Below, in pieces: positions 6,261-16,241 of a stretch of 20,209 bases of DNA. This stretch comes from an uncultured Ideonella sp. Lineage in GTDB: Bacteria; Pseudomonadota; Gammaproteobacteria; Burkholderiales; Burkholderiaceae. Position numbers and translations under genes: made by a program. The notes beneath the pieces were generated by a model. The model did no database searches. It had not been told where the DNA came from and was given only the letters and a program-made list of their open reading frames with translations. The stretch covers positions 1 to 20,209 of the forward strand of contig CAMLGG010000073.1 of assembly GCA_946479475.1 (NCBI GenBank), given 5' to 3'. Every line of letters starts with the position of its first letter. Positions within the stretch are counted from its first letter, which is position 1.

Positions 6261-7415
6261 TCAGAGTTTGAGTTCGTCGACCAGCAGGGAAACGATCTTC
6301 TGCGCGTTGGCGGAGTTGTCGGGCTGGCCCTGGTAGTTCAACACCGTGACCAGCGTGCCGTTGCCTTCGGCCTTGACCTGGATGCGATAGCGATTGAGCG
6401 CCTTGGCCGCCTGGTCGTCGCTGCGGAACCAGCGGGTGAAGAAGTTCGGTTCGTCCTTCGCCGCTTCCTTGGTGTCGACGAAGCGCACGAAGTACAGGCC
6501 CTGGTTGCGATCGCGGTCCTCGACGGTGAAGCCGCCGCGGTCCAGCGCCAGGCCGATGCGGCGCCACGCTCGCTCCAGGGTGTCGTCGACCTGCAGGGCT
6601 GCGCCCGGCTGGCCGCTCACGACGCGCGCCTTCGGGGCCGCGGTGGAGGCCGTCGCCGCGACCTCGGTGCGGGCCACCTCGTCCTTGGCGCCCAGCGCGA
6701 CCATCATGCGGGTCAGCATCTCCCGCTCGAGTTGCGGATCGGCGGGTCGGGCGACCCATTGCACCGTGCCGGTGGCCTCGCGGCCGATGACGCGTTCCTC
6801 GATGCCGTGGTGGGTGATGTAGATCTCGGTGCCATTGGTGCCGCGCTCGACTCGCATCATGAAGCGGTCGCGCTCGCCCGAGTCGAAGACGTTGCTGAGC
6901 ACGGAGCCGAGCGTGCGGCGAACCAGGTCGTTCGGCAGCTTGGCCCGGTTCTCGGCCCAGTCGGTCTCCAGCGTCCCGGCCTCGGCGTTCTCGCGCGAGA
7001 TCACGAAGCCGTTGTCCAGCCAGAACTGCCGGGCGCGCGGCCAGACCTGCTCGGGGGACTGGCTGCTGACGATCCAGCGGTCGTCGCCGGCCCGCTCGAG
7101 TCGGACGTCGCCAGCCTGCTGTACTGCGATCGTGGGTGCGGAGGCGCTTGGGGCGGCAGGCCGGGCGGCGCCACTGGCAAGCGCGCTCGCGCTGATCGTG
7201 CCGCCTTGCGGCTGGTAGCGGCCGTCGCGCGCCAAGGGCGTCAGGTCGGGCGGCACCTCGAGCGTGGGGCCCTTGGCCGCCCCGCTGCGGTAGTCGATCG
7301 AGTCCTTGCCGGGCGTCGTGTCGCCGATGAACGAGCAGCCGCCCAGGCCGACGGCCAGCAGCAGCACGCCGGCGCGAAGCGGCGTGATGGCGAATTCGGA
7401 TTTCTTGGAATGCAT
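6261..7415 (-). CDS. bamC: outer-membrane protein assembly factor BamC
   Basis: The 384-aa lipoprotein belongs to the Bam complex that inserts beta-barrel proteins into the outer membrane. The signal peptide ends in the lipobox LGGC with acylated Cys27. It is followed by the conserved unstructured N-terminal segment (DSIDYRSGAAKGPTLEVPPDLT, residues ~38-60) that in E. coli binds BamD. Two helix-grip domains follow: ~95-235 (WIVSSQSPEQVWPRARQFW, NRAKLP, FMMRVERGTNGTEIYITH) and ~290-384 (LERAWRRIGLALDRGGFTVEDRDRNQGLYFVRF, ending VSLLVDEL). Length is somewhat above E. coli BamC (344) because of an Ala/Pro/Ser linker. The ATG at 7415 is used because the signal peptide begins there. It lies 65 bases after dapA, the same dapA-bamC order as in E. 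coli. Confidence 0.92.
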   Translation of the reverse strand: MHSKKSEFAITPLRAGVLLLAVGLGGCSFIGDTTPGKDSIDYRSGAAKGPTLEVPPDLTPLARDGRYQPQGGTISASALASGAARPAAPSASAPTIAVQQAGDVRLERAGDDRWIVSSQSPEQVWPRARQFWLDNGFVISRENAEAGTLETDWAENRAKLPNDLVRRTLGSVLSNVFDSGERDRFMMRVERGTNGTEIYITHHGIEERVIGREATGTVQWVARPADPQLEREMLTRMMVALGAKDEVARTEVAATASTAAPKARVVSGQPGAALQVDDTLERAWRRIGLALDRGGFTVEDRDRNQGLYFVRFVDTKEAAKDEPNFFTRWFRSDDQAAKALNRYRIQVKAEGNGTLVTVLNYQGQPDNSANAQKIVSLLVDELKL

Positions 7416-7480
7416 TTCGTCTCGCCGGCAGCCTCGTGGGCGGGCCGTTTCAGGAGTTCGTGAGAGGAGGGGCGAAAAGC

Positions 7481-8362
7481 TCAGGCAAGGCCGCAGTCGC
7501 GCAGTGCGCCACCGACCAGGGCCTGGCCTGCTTCGGTCAGCTCGACCAGCGGCAGGCGGACGCCCGGGCGGCACCGGCCCAGCCGGGAAAGAGCCCACTT
7601 GGCCGGGGCCGGACTCGGCTCGCAGAAGAGCTGCCGGTGCAGGGGCAGCAGGCGCAGATGGATCTCGCGGGCTCGCTTGACGTCACCCTCGATCGCCGCC
7701 ATGCACATCTCGTGCATCGGGCCGGGGGCCACGTTGGCGGTGACGCTGACGTTGCCCTGGCCGCCCAGCAGCATGAGCGCCACGGCGGTGCCGTCGTCGC
7801 CCGAATAGACGGCGAAGCCGGGCGGCACGTGCTTGATCAGCCAGGCGGCGCGCTCGATGTTGCCGGTCGCCTCCTTGATGCCGACGATGCCGGGCACCTG
7901 GGCCAGGCGGATCACCGTGTCGTGCAGCATGTCCGCGACCGTCCGGCCGGGCACGTTGTACAGCACCATCGGGATGTCCACGCTCTCGGCGATCGCCTTG
8001 AAGTGGCGGTAGATGCCTTCCTGCGAGGGCTTGTTGTAGTAGGGCACGACCTGCAGGGTGCAGTCGGCGCCTACGTCCTTGGCATAGCGCGAAAGCTCGA
8101 TCGCCTCGGCGGTGGAGTTCGCGCCGGCGCCGGCCATGATGGGCACGCGGCCGGCGGCATGCTCGACCGCCACGCGGATGATCTCGCAGTGCTCCTCCAC
8201 CGACACGGTGGCCGATTCGCCCGTGGTGCCGACGACGCCGATGCAATCGGTGCCTTCGGCGATGTGCCAGTCGATCAGGGCGCGCAGCGCCGCGTAGTCG
8301 ACGCTGCCGTCTTCGTGCATCGGCGTCACCAGGGCGACGATGCTGCCAACAATCGGTTTCAT
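7481..8362 (-). CDS. dapA: 4-hydroxy-tetrahydrodipicolinate synthase
   Basis: The 293-aa TIM-barrel enzyme condenses pyruvate with L-aspartate semialdehyde, the first committed step to lysine and meso-diaminopimelate. All catalytic residues are present: Schiff-base Lys163 in [11 protein letters not shown], Tyr135 in LYNVPGR, the Thr46-Thr47 pair in GTTGES, Tyr109 in PYYNKPS and Arg140 for the aspartate-semialdehyde carboxylate (each offset +2 from E. coli). The ATG at 8362 ([15 protein letters not shown]) is preceded by AAGGA and is the family start; an in-frame ATG 15 bases upstream is less likely. It is followed by bamC, and a TAAAAT -10 box is found just upstream. Confidence 0.97.
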   Translation of the reverse strand: MKPIVGSIVALVTPMHEDGSVDYAALRALIDWHIAEGTDCIGVVGTTGESATVSVEEHCEIIRVAVEHAAGRVPIMAGAGANSTAEAIELSRYAKDVGADCTLQVVPYYNKPSQEGIYRHFKAIAESVDIPMVLYNVPGRTVADMLHDTVIRLAQVPGIVGIKEATGNIERAAWLIKHVPPGFAVYSGDDGTAVALMLLGGQGNVSVTANVAPGPMHEMCMAAIEGDVKRAREIHLRLLPLHRQLFCEPSPAPAKWALSRLGRCRPGVRLPLVELTEAGQALVGGALRDCGLA

Positions 8363-8384
8363 CAGGGTTCCTTGCAACCGGCCG

Positions 8385-8390
8385 ATTTTA
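8385..8390 (-). promoter_or_regulatory. -10 promoter box upstream of dapA-bamC
   Basis: On the minus strand TAAAAT lies about 23 bases before the dapA ATG, within the 69-base gap after the methyltransferase gene. The predicted leader is ~16 bases and holds the AAGGA ribosome-binding site. The -35 region is weak, and the spacer contains the palindrome CCCCCGGGGG (8395-8404). Confidence 0.5.
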
Positions 8391-8431
8391 GCCGCCCCCG
8401 GGGGAGGGAAATTCGTCCCTGCCCAACGGGT

Positions 8432-8974
8432 TTACACGGCGGCAAGATGACGCGCCAGGACCTCGGGGGCGTCGCGCACGGCGGCTATCCGCTGCACGAA
8501 GCGCGGAGGGTTGGCCAACTGGCCGCACTCGTAGGCGACGATGGCCAGGCCGTCGGCCGCGCGGATCAACTCGCCGGGCTGGAGCAGGAAGGCGGGTCGG
8601 GCCGGCCGGCCGACCGTCTCCTGGCCCGCCGCGAAGGTCTCATACAGGAGGCAGCCTGTGGGTGCCACCGCGGCCACGATGGCTGGCAACAGGGGGCGCC
8701 AGAGGTAGTTGGTGACCAGCACGGCCCCGAAACTTCGCCCGGGCAGCGGCCAGGGGCCGTCCTCGATGTCCGCGACGATGACCTCGGCCACCTGGCGTAG
8801 AGGCGCGACCGCCGCTTCGTCGCGGTCCACAGCCGTCACCCGGAAGCCGCGCTCGGCCAGCCAGCGGACGTGGCGCCCGCTGCCGCAGGCGAGGTCCAGC
8901 ACCGTGCCGCCGGGTGGGAGCAGATGGGCCCAGCGGACGAGCCAGTCACTTGGCGGGGCAACGGCGTCGTGCAT
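8432..8974 (-). CDS. class I SAM-dependent methyltransferase
   Basis: The 180-aa product has a Rossmann methyltransferase core. Motif I is VLDLACGSGRHVRWLAERG near residues 26-44. The acidic motif II is TAVDRD. There is a VADIEDGPWPLPGRSFGAVLVTNYLWRP segment (motifs III-IV) and a LLYETFAAGQE strand (motif V region). It is short for the family, with no recognisable substrate domain, so the acceptor is unknown; homologues are often called tellurite-resistance TehB-like or methyltransferase-domain proteins. The ATG at 8974 lies only 2 bases after the stop of the 50-aa membrane protein, implying translational coupling. An in-frame extension to 9094 runs through that gene and is rejected. Confidence 0.85.
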   Translation of the reverse strand: MHDAVAPPSDWLVRWAHLLPPGGTVLDLACGSGRHVRWLAERGFRVTAVDRDEAAVAPLRQVAEVIVADIEDGPWPLPGRSFGAVLVTNYLWRPLLPAIVAAVAPTGCLLYETFAAGQETVGRPARPAFLLQPGELIRAADGLAIVAYECGQLANPPRFVQRIAAVRDAPEVLARHLAAV

Positions 8975-8976
8975 GG

Positions 8977-9129
8977 TCAGAAGCAGGCCCAGACCCGGCT
9001 GGCCAGGTCCAGCACCGTGTGCGGATCGCGGTAGGCGAGGAACACCAGCGCCAGGGCGGCCAGCGCCGCTGCGCCTGCGAGCGCCCGCACCCACGGGCGG
9101 GAGGGCAGGGGTCTTTGCAGCTCACCCAT
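8977..9129 (-). CDS. 50-aa single-pass membrane protein
   Basis: This small gene reads MGELQRPLPSRPWVRAL, then an Ala/Leu-rich hydrophobic helix of ~17 residues (about 18-32), then AYRDPHTVLDLASRVWACF. The basic residues before the helix (R11, R15) predict an N-in topology with a ~18-residue periplasmic tail. It fills the gap exactly: its ATG is 3 bases after the MFS stop and its TGA is 2 bases before the methyltransferase ATG. That is strong evidence of a real coupled gene. The YRDPHTVLDLASRVWACF tail ends like a helper or assembly peptide, but I recognise no family; the function is unknown. Confidence 0.7.
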   Translation of the reverse strand: MGELQRPLPSRPWVRALAGAAALAALALVFLAYRDPHTVLDLASRVWACF

Positions 9130-9132
9130 GGC

Positions 9133-10365
9133 TCAGGCGGCCGCCGGACGCGGCGTGCCGCGAGGAATCGGCGTCTCCCGCACCGGCATGTTGGCGAGCG
9201 CGGCGAAGACGCCCAGGGCGATGGCGATGTACCAGACGATGTCGTAGCTGCCGGTCAGGCCGTAGAGCCGGCCGCCCAGCCAGGCCCCCATGAAGGAGCC
9301 GACCTGGTGGCTGAGGAAGACGATGCCGCCCAGCATCGACATGTATTGCACGCCGAAGATCTGCGCGACCACGGCGTTCGTCGGCGGGACGGTCGAGAGC
9401 CACAGAAAGCCCATCACCGAGGCGAAGACGTAGACGCTGGCCGGGCTGATCGGCACCAGCAGGAACACCGTGATCGCCACCGAGCGCGCCAGGTAGATCG
9501 CCGAGAGGATGTGCCGCTTGGCCAGCCGCTGGCCGAGCACGCCGGCGGTGTAGGTGCCGAAGACGTTGAACAGGCCGATCAAGGCCAGCGCCGTGGTGGC
9601 CACGTTGGGCGTCAGGCCCTGGTCCTTCAGGTAGCTGGGCAGGTGCACGCCGATGAAGACGACCTGGAAGCCGCAGACGAAGTAGCCGGCCGTCAGCCAG
9701 CGGAAGCTCGGGTAGGCGAAGGCCTCCTTCAGGGCGGCGCCGATGCTCTGGTGGTGGGCGCCGGCTGCCGGCGTGCGCGGCGGCTCGTGCAGGCCGAAGG
9801 CCAGCGGAACGATGGCCAGCGCCGCGCAGCCCAGCACGAACAGCGCGCTCTGCCAGCCCCAGCTGCCTATCAGCCAGTTCTCCACCGGGACCATCAGGAA
9901 CTGGCCGAAGGAGCCGGCCGCCGCGGTGATCCCCATCGCCCAGGAGCGGCGCTCGGGCGCCACGTTGCGGCCGATCACGCCGTAGACGACGGCGTAGGTG
10001 GTGCCGGACTGGGCGATGCCGATCAGCAGGCCGGTGGATCCGGTGAAGGCCAGGCCGGAGGTCGACAAGGCCATGCCGACGAGGCCCAGGGCATAGGCGA
10101 GGGCACCGACCACCAGCACGCGGAAGGCCCCGAAGCGATCGGCCACCATGCCGGCGAAGGGCCCCGCCAGGCCCCAGGCGATGTTCTGCACCGCCAGGGC
10201 GAAGGCGAAGGTCTCGCGCGTCCAGCCCCTGTCCATGGTGATCGGCTGCAGCCACAGGCCGAAGCCGTGCCGGATGCCCATCGAGAGGGTGACGACGGCG
10301 GCGCCGCACAGCAGCACCTGGGTCATCGACAACTTCGCGTCAGCTGCGGGGTGGGGAGCGGTCAT
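9133..10365 (-). CDS. major facilitator superfamily transporter
   Basis: The 410-aa inner-membrane protein has about 12 hydrophobic segments in two halves joined by a central soluble loop near residues 195-215 (LHEPPRTPAAGAHHQS). Loop 2-3 carries the MFS signature-like GMVADRFGAFR (residues ~71-81), and GQRLAKRHIL is its counterpart in the second half. The N-terminal GIRHGFGLWLQPITMDRGWTRETFAFALA resembles MFS members near the oxalate/formate and monocarboxylate (MCT-like) families, so a small organic-anion substrate is a guess. It heads a minus-strand run with the 50-aa membrane protein and the methyltransferase. The ATG at 10365 has a TAAATT box (10372-10377) immediately upstream and no clear Shine-Dalgarno. 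Confidence 0.88.
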   Translation of the reverse strand: MTAPHPAADAKLSMTQVLLCGAAVVTLSMGIRHGFGLWLQPITMDRGWTRETFAFALAVQNIAWGLAGPFAGMVADRFGAFRVLVVGALAYALGLVGMALSTSGLAFTGSTGLLIGIAQSGTTYAVVYGVIGRNVAPERRSWAMGITAAAGSFGQFLMVPVENWLIGSWGWQSALFVLGCAALAIVPLAFGLHEPPRTPAAGAHHQSIGAALKEAFAYPSFRWLTAGYFVCGFQVVFIGVHLPSYLKDQGLTPNVATTALALIGLFNVFGTYTAGVLGQRLAKRHILSAIYLARSVAITVFLLVPISPASVYVFASVMGFLWLSTVPPTNAVVAQIFGVQYMSMLGGIVFLSHQVGSFMGAWLGGRLYGLTGSYDIVWYIAIALGVFAALANMPVRETPIPRGTPRPAAA

Positions 10366-10445
10366 CCGGGCAATTTAGCGGAAGAGTCTTTGCCACATGT
10401 TTCATGAGGCCGAGGCTTTCGGGCGGGCGCCCCGGGTGTCTTCCC

Positions 10446-10451
10446 TAGAAT
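10446..10451 (+). promoter_or_regulatory. -10 promoter box of parE, near-leaderless
   Basis: TAGAAT lies 9 bases before the parE ATG. With the usual 6-8-base spacing, transcription would begin at about 10457-10459, leaving a leader of only 2-4 bases. No Shine-Dalgarno is visible between the box and the ATG (TCTCGCCCCT), which fits leaderless translation. No good -35 hexamer is seen in the GC-rich upstream stretch. Confidence 0.5.
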
Positions 10452-10460
10452 CTCGCCCCT

Positions 10461-12431
<1,971 letters not shown>

Positions 12432-12438
12432 GCCGGTG

Positions 12439-12984
12439 ATGATTTCCAAGGTGCTGCTGCGGCCCACCATGGTGTCGGATCTCGACGCCGTGGTGGCGAT
12501 CGAGCGCGACCAGCACAACCTGCCCTTCATCACACCGTGGGAGCGCACGCAGCACGAGGGCGCGATCCGCTTCCCGGACTTCCGCCACTTCATCGTCGAG
12601 GCCGGCGACAGCCACGAGCGGCTGGGCTTCGTCATCCTGCAGGGCTGCCGCAACCCGCACCGCAGCGTCGAGCTCAAGCGCATCGTGCTGCAGACCAAGG
12701 GGCACGGCCTGGGCCGCGCGTGCGTGCGCCGGCTCAAGGCCATGGCCTTCGGGGACCTGGGTGCCCATCGCTTCTGGCTGGACGTGAAGTCGCTGAACAC
12801 CCGGGCGCTGGCGCTCTACGAGAGCGAAGGCTTCGTGGTCGAGGGGCGCCTGCGCGAAAGCGTTCGGGTGACGAGCGACGGCGTGGACGGCTACGACTCG
12901 CTGGTGGTGATGAGCCTGCTGGACCGCGAGTACCAGGCGCGTCGGGCGATGGGCCTGGAAGCCCCGCTGGAAGGGCTGGCATGA
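12439..12984 (+). CDS. GNAT N-acetyltransferase, RimJ/RimL-like
   Basis: The 181-aa product is a GNAT domain: [19 protein letters not shown] at the start, central strands HFIVEAG and GFVILQG, the acetyl-CoA loop [10 protein letters not shown] at 85-94, and [22 protein letters not shown] at ~120-141. The RPT..SDLDAV start and NxxAxxLYExxGFxxEGxxR end suit the RimI/RimJ/RimL-type branch that acetylates protein N-termini or small amines; the actual acceptor is unknown. The ATG at 12439 is chosen; a GTG immediately before it (12436) would add one residue. It is coupled to both neighbours: 7 bases after parE, and its TGA overlaps the ATG of the lytic transglycosylase (ATGA). Confidence 0.87.
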   Translation: MISKVLLRPTMVSDLDAVVAIERDQHNLPFITPWERTQHEGAIRFPDFRHFIVEAGDSHERLGFVILQGCRNPHRSVELKRIVLQTKGHGLGRACVRRLKAMAFGDLGAHRFWLDVKSLNTRALALYESEGFVVEGRLRESVRVTSDGVDGYDSLVVMSLLDREYQARRAMGLEAPLEGLA

Positions 12985-13691
12985 GGCGCGTCCTCCTGGC
13001 CCTGGCCCTGGTCGTTGCGGCATGGCCGGTGCGGGCCGAGCTGTGGGCCTACGTCGATGCAGCGGGCGTCGCCCACTTCGCGGATCGCGCGCTCGACTCG
13101 CGCTACACGCCGGTGCTGCGCGGCAGTGCGGAGGGCGCAGCTGGCGAGCACGTGCCCGGCAAGACGATGAGCCGCAGCAAGCTGCTGACCTGGCTCGAGT
13201 TCGCGCCCGAGGTCAAGGCCGTGCAGCCATTGCTGCGCGAGGCCGAACTGGCCACCGGCATCGACGCGGAGCTGCTCAAGGCGGTGATCACCGTCGAATC
13301 GGGCTACCGTGGCGAGAGCGTGTCGCCGCGAGGCGCGGTCGGGCTGATGCAGATCACGCCGGCCACGGCCGAGCGCTACCTGACTCGCGACGAAGTGGCC
13401 AGCCGCCCGGTGCAAGACCAGTTGCGCGACGCCCGCAGCAACGTCCTCATCGGCGCCCGCATGCTGGCGGACCTGTGGACGAGGCTCGGCGGGGTCGACC
13501 TGGCGCTGGCCGCCTGGAACGCCGGCGAGGCCAAGGTCCGAGGCGGCAAGATGCCGGCCATCGAAGAAACCCGCTCGCACGTGCACATGGTGCTCGAGCT
13601 TTATTGGGCGCTCCTGCAGCAGCGCCAGCTGGGCCGGGCGCAGACGCTGGAGCTGGCCGGCCCCACGGCCGCGGAGCCCGGCCTTCGCTGA
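12981..13691 (+). CDS. periplasmic lytic transglycosylase (SLT family, DUF4124-like N-terminus)
   Basis: The 236-aa exported muramidase-like enzyme cleaves peptidoglycan glycan strands to 1,6-anhydro ends. A signal peptide (MRR, hydrophobic 4-15, cleavage after VRA at 19) precedes [16 protein letters not shown], a small DUF4124-like beta module. The SLT fold is then seen as [19 protein letters not shown] (catalytic Glu106), [19 protein letters not shown] (116-133) and [14 protein letters not shown] (~173-186), the usual ES / GLMQ / N-A-G signature triad. The C-terminal ~25 residues are low complexity. It is translationally coupled to the GNAT upstream (ATGA), and parC begins 68 bases downstream. 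Location between topoisomerase IV genes might link wall remodelling with segregation, but this is inference. Confidence 0.9.
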   Translation: MRRVLLALALVVAAWPVRAELWAYVDAAGVAHFADRALDSRYTPVLRGSAEGAAGEHVPGKTMSRSKLLTWLEFAPEVKAVQPLLREAELATGIDAELLKAVITVESGYRGESVSPRGAVGLMQITPATAERYLTRDEVASRPVQDQLRDARSNVLIGARMLADLWTRLGGVDLALAAWNAGEAKVRGGKMPAIEETRSHVHMVLELYWALLQQRQLGRAQTLELAGPTAAEPGLR

Positions 13692-13759
13692 CTCTCTCGC
13701 GGCGCGGCTACGGCGGCCCGCCGCCACGAACGAATCTCCCGAGTTTTCCGAAAGTACCC

Positions 13760-16087
13760 ATGGAACAGACGACCCTGAGCTTTGCCCCGCCCGACGGCGG
13801 TGACGGCGGCGGCCCCGATGCGATCACCCTGGCTCACTACGCCGAGCGCGCGTACCTCGAGTACGCGCTGAGCGTCGTCAAGGGCCGTGCCCTGCCGGAC
13901 GTGTGCGATGGTGCCAAGCCCGTCCAGCGCCGCATCCTTTTCGCGATGGATCGGCTCGGCCTGGGCTTCACCACGGCCTCCGGCCCCAAGCCGGTGAAGT
14001 GCGCCAAGGTCGTGGGAGACGTGCTGGGCAAGTATCACCCGCACGGTGACCAGGCGGCCTACGACGCGTTGGTGCGCATGGCCCAGGGCTTCAGCCTGCG
14101 CTATCCCCTGATCGACGGGCATGGCAACTTCGGCAGCCGCGACGGCGACAACGCGGCCGCGATGCGCTACACCGAAGCCCGCCTGGCGCCGATCGCGCGC
14201 CTTTTGCTGGACGAGATAGACGAGGGCACGGTCGATTTCGCGCCGAACTACGACGGCAGCGAGAACGAGCCGCGCACGCTGCCGGCTCGGCTGCCGTTCG
14301 CGCTCCTCAATGGCGCGTCGGGCATCGCCGTGGGGCTGGCCACCGAGATTCCCAGCCACAACTTGCGCGAGGTGGCGGCCGCGGCCGTCGCGCTGATCCG
14401 AAACGAAAAGCTGGGCGACGACGAGCTCTTCGGCCTGCTGCCGGGCCCGGACTTCCCGGGCGGCGGGCAGGTCATCTCCAGCGCCGCCGACATCCGCGCG
14501 GCCTATGCCAGCGGCCGCGGCAGCCTGAAGGTCCGCGCCTGCTGGAAGATCGAGGACCTGGCCCGGGGCCAGTGGCAACTCGTGGTCACCGAGCTGCCTC
14601 CGGGCAGCAGCGCGCAGAAGGTGCTGGAGGAGATCGAGGAGCTGACCAACCCCAAGGTCAAGGCCGGCAAGAAGGCGCTGAGCTCGGAGCAGAACCAGCT
14701 CAAGGCGGCGGTGCTGGCCGTGCTGGACACGGCGCGCGACGAATCCAACAAGGATGCGCCGGTGCGGCTGGTCTTCGAGCCCAAGAGCCGCACGGTGGAG
14801 CAGCAGGAGCTGATCCACACTCTGCTGGCCCACACCAGCCTGGAGTCGAGCGCGCCCATCAACCTGACGATGGTCGGCCTGGACGGCCGGCCGACGCAGA
14901 AGAGCCTGCGTCAGATGCTGGTCGAGTGGATAGCCTTCCGCCAGGCGACGGTGCAGCGCCGCTCGCAGCACCGCCTGCAGAAGGTGCTGGACCGCATCCA
15001 CGTGCTCGAGGGCCGGCAGCTGGTGCTGCTGAACATCGACGAGGTGATCCGCATCATCCGGCACTCGGACGACCCCAAGCTGTCGCTGATCGAGCGCTTC
15101 AGGCTCAGCGACAAGCAGGCAGAGGACATCCTGGAGATCCGGCTGCGGCAGCTGGCCCGGCTGGAGGCGATCAAGATCGAACAGGAGCTGAAGAACCTGC
15201 GCGAGGAGCAGGCGAAGCTGGAGGACATCCTCGGCAGCCCGGCCGCGCTGAAGCGCACGATGATCAAGGAGATCGAGGCCGACGCGAAGCAGTTCGGCGA
15301 CGAGCGCCGCACGCTGATCCAGGAAGAGAAGCGGGCGGTGGCCGAGGTGAAGATCGTCGACGAGCCGGTGACGGTGGTGGTGAGCCTGAAGGGCTGGGTG
15401 AGGGCGCTCAAGGGCCACGAGATCGATGCGACGGCCCAGAGCTTCAAGGCAGGCGACGCGCTCTACGGCGCCTTCCCGTGCCGCTCGGTCGACACGCTCT
15501 ACGTGTTCGGCAGCAATGGCCGGGTCTACAACGTGGCGGTGGCTTCGCTGCCCGGCGGCCGGGGCGATGGCCAGCCCATCACCTCGCTGATCGAGCTGGA
15601 GACGGGCACCCAGCCCGCGCACTACTTCGCCGGCGCCGGCGAGACCACGCTCCTGCTGGCCAACACCGGCGGCTTCGGCCTGCTGGCGCGCTGCGCCGAC
15701 CTGGCCACGCGGCAGCGGGGCGGCAAGAGCTTCCTCGCGCTGGAGGAGAAGGAGCACGTGCTGCCGCCCGCGGCGGTGGCCGCGACGCACGGGCAGGTGG
15801 CCTGCCTGTCTCTCTCGGGCCGGCTGCTGGTCTATCCCCTGGCCGAGCTGAAGCTGCAGCCCAAGGGTGGCCGGGGCCTGACGCTGATGGACGTGGATGC
15901 CAAGGATCCGCTGCTGTCGGTGGCCACCTGTGGCGAGGCGCTGCGGGTGCTGGGCACCGGCCGCGGCGGCAAGGCCAAGGACGAGCTGCTCAAGGGCGCC
16001 GCGCTGGCCGGCCACGTGGGCAAGCGGGCGCGCAAGGGCCACAAGGTGGAAGGCATCCTCAAGCCGCTGCAATTGCTGGCAGGCTGA
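13760..16087 (+). CDS. parC: DNA topoisomerase IV subunit A
   Basis: The 775-aa DNA-cleaving subunit pairs with ParE. The catalytic Tyr137 is in [10 protein letters not shown]. The N-terminal [32 protein letters not shown] and the GKYHPHGD loop (90-97) are intact, followed by the tower and coiled-coil region with long helices ([24 protein letters not shown] style, residues ~460-500) and a C-terminal beta-pinwheel (from ~530). The pinwheel lacks the GyrA-box, as expected for ParC. In the quinolone-binding region the positions equivalent to E. coli Ser80 and Glu84 are Gln98 and Asp102. The ATG at 13760 gives [11 protein letters not shown]; the preceding 68-base gap has no strong Shine-Dalgarno and no convincing promoter, so transcription from parE is likely. 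No terminator is evident after the stop. Confidence 0.97.
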   Translation: MEQTTLSFAPPDGGDGGGPDAITLAHYAERAYLEYALSVVKGRALPDVCDGAKPVQRRILFAMDRLGLGFTTASGPKPVKCAKVVGDVLGKYHPHGDQAAYDALVRMAQGFSLRYPLIDGHGNFGSRDGDNAAAMRYTEARLAPIARLLLDEIDEGTVDFAPNYDGSENEPRTLPARLPFALLNGASGIAVGLATEIPSHNLREVAAAAVALIRNEKLGDDELFGLLPGPDFPGGGQVISSAADIRAAYASGRGSLKVRACWKIEDLARGQWQLVVTELPPGSSAQKVLEEIEELTNPKVKAGKKALSSEQNQLKAAVLAVLDTARDESNKDAPVRLVFEPKSRTVEQQELIHTLLAHTSLESSAPINLTMVGLDGRPTQKSLRQMLVEWIAFRQATVQRRSQHRLQKVLDRIHVLEGRQLVLLNIDEVIRIIRHSDDPKLSLIERFRLSDKQAEDILEIRLRQLARLEAIKIEQELKNLREEQAKLEDILGSPAALKRTMIKEIEADAKQFGDERRTLIQEEKRAVAEVKIVDEPVTVVVSLKGWVRALKGHEIDATAQSFKAGDALYGAFPCRSVDTLYVFGSNGRVYNVAVASLPGGRGDGQPITSLIELETGTQPAHYFAGAGETTLLLANTGGFGLLARCADLATRQRGGKSFLALEEKEHVLPPAAVAATHGQVACLSLSGRLLVYPLAELKLQPKGGRGLTLMDVDAKDPLLSVATCGEALRVLGTGRGGKAKDELLKGAALAGHVGKRARKGHKVEGILKPLQLLAG

Positions 16088-16241
16088 TCCACCTCAAGCA
16101 CCTCGACGTCAACCGGGCTTCCCCTCGGGCGGAGGCGTTCGGGGGCCGGAGTAGACTGGTCCGCATCCATGGTGATCGGGGTGCGGCGTCGGCGCGGTGA
16201 TCCTGGGCGGCGCGCCACTCCGGCAAAAGGAGTCTGCGCCC

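Noticed and set aside
8395..8404. CCCCCGGGGG palindrome in the dapA promoter spacer
   Set aside because: Low-complexity palindromes of this kind are common in very GC-rich DNA; no second site or known regulator supports it as an operator.
8975..9094. In-frame N-terminal extension of the methyltransferase
   Set aside because: The extra 40 residues are Gly/Arg/Pro-rich and overlap the 50-aa membrane protein; the ATG at 8974 immediately follows that gene's stop.
13712..13725. GGCGG/CCGCC hairpin between the lytic transglycosylase and parC
   Set aside because: A 5-bp GC stem with no T-run; expected often by chance at this GC content, and parC probably depends on upstream transcription.
16197..16241. 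An upstream in-frame GTG adding 15 residues to the Kor-linked flavoprotein
   Set aside because: It lacks a Shine-Dalgarno, whereas the GTG at 16242 follows AAAAGGAG at a good distance and gives a family-like N-terminus.
16088..16241. Possible promoter for the kor operon (TAGACT at 16152-16157)
   Set aside because: No matching -35 hexamer and nothing else promoter-like; apart from the ribosome-binding site at 16225-16232 I see no clear element in this 154-base gap.
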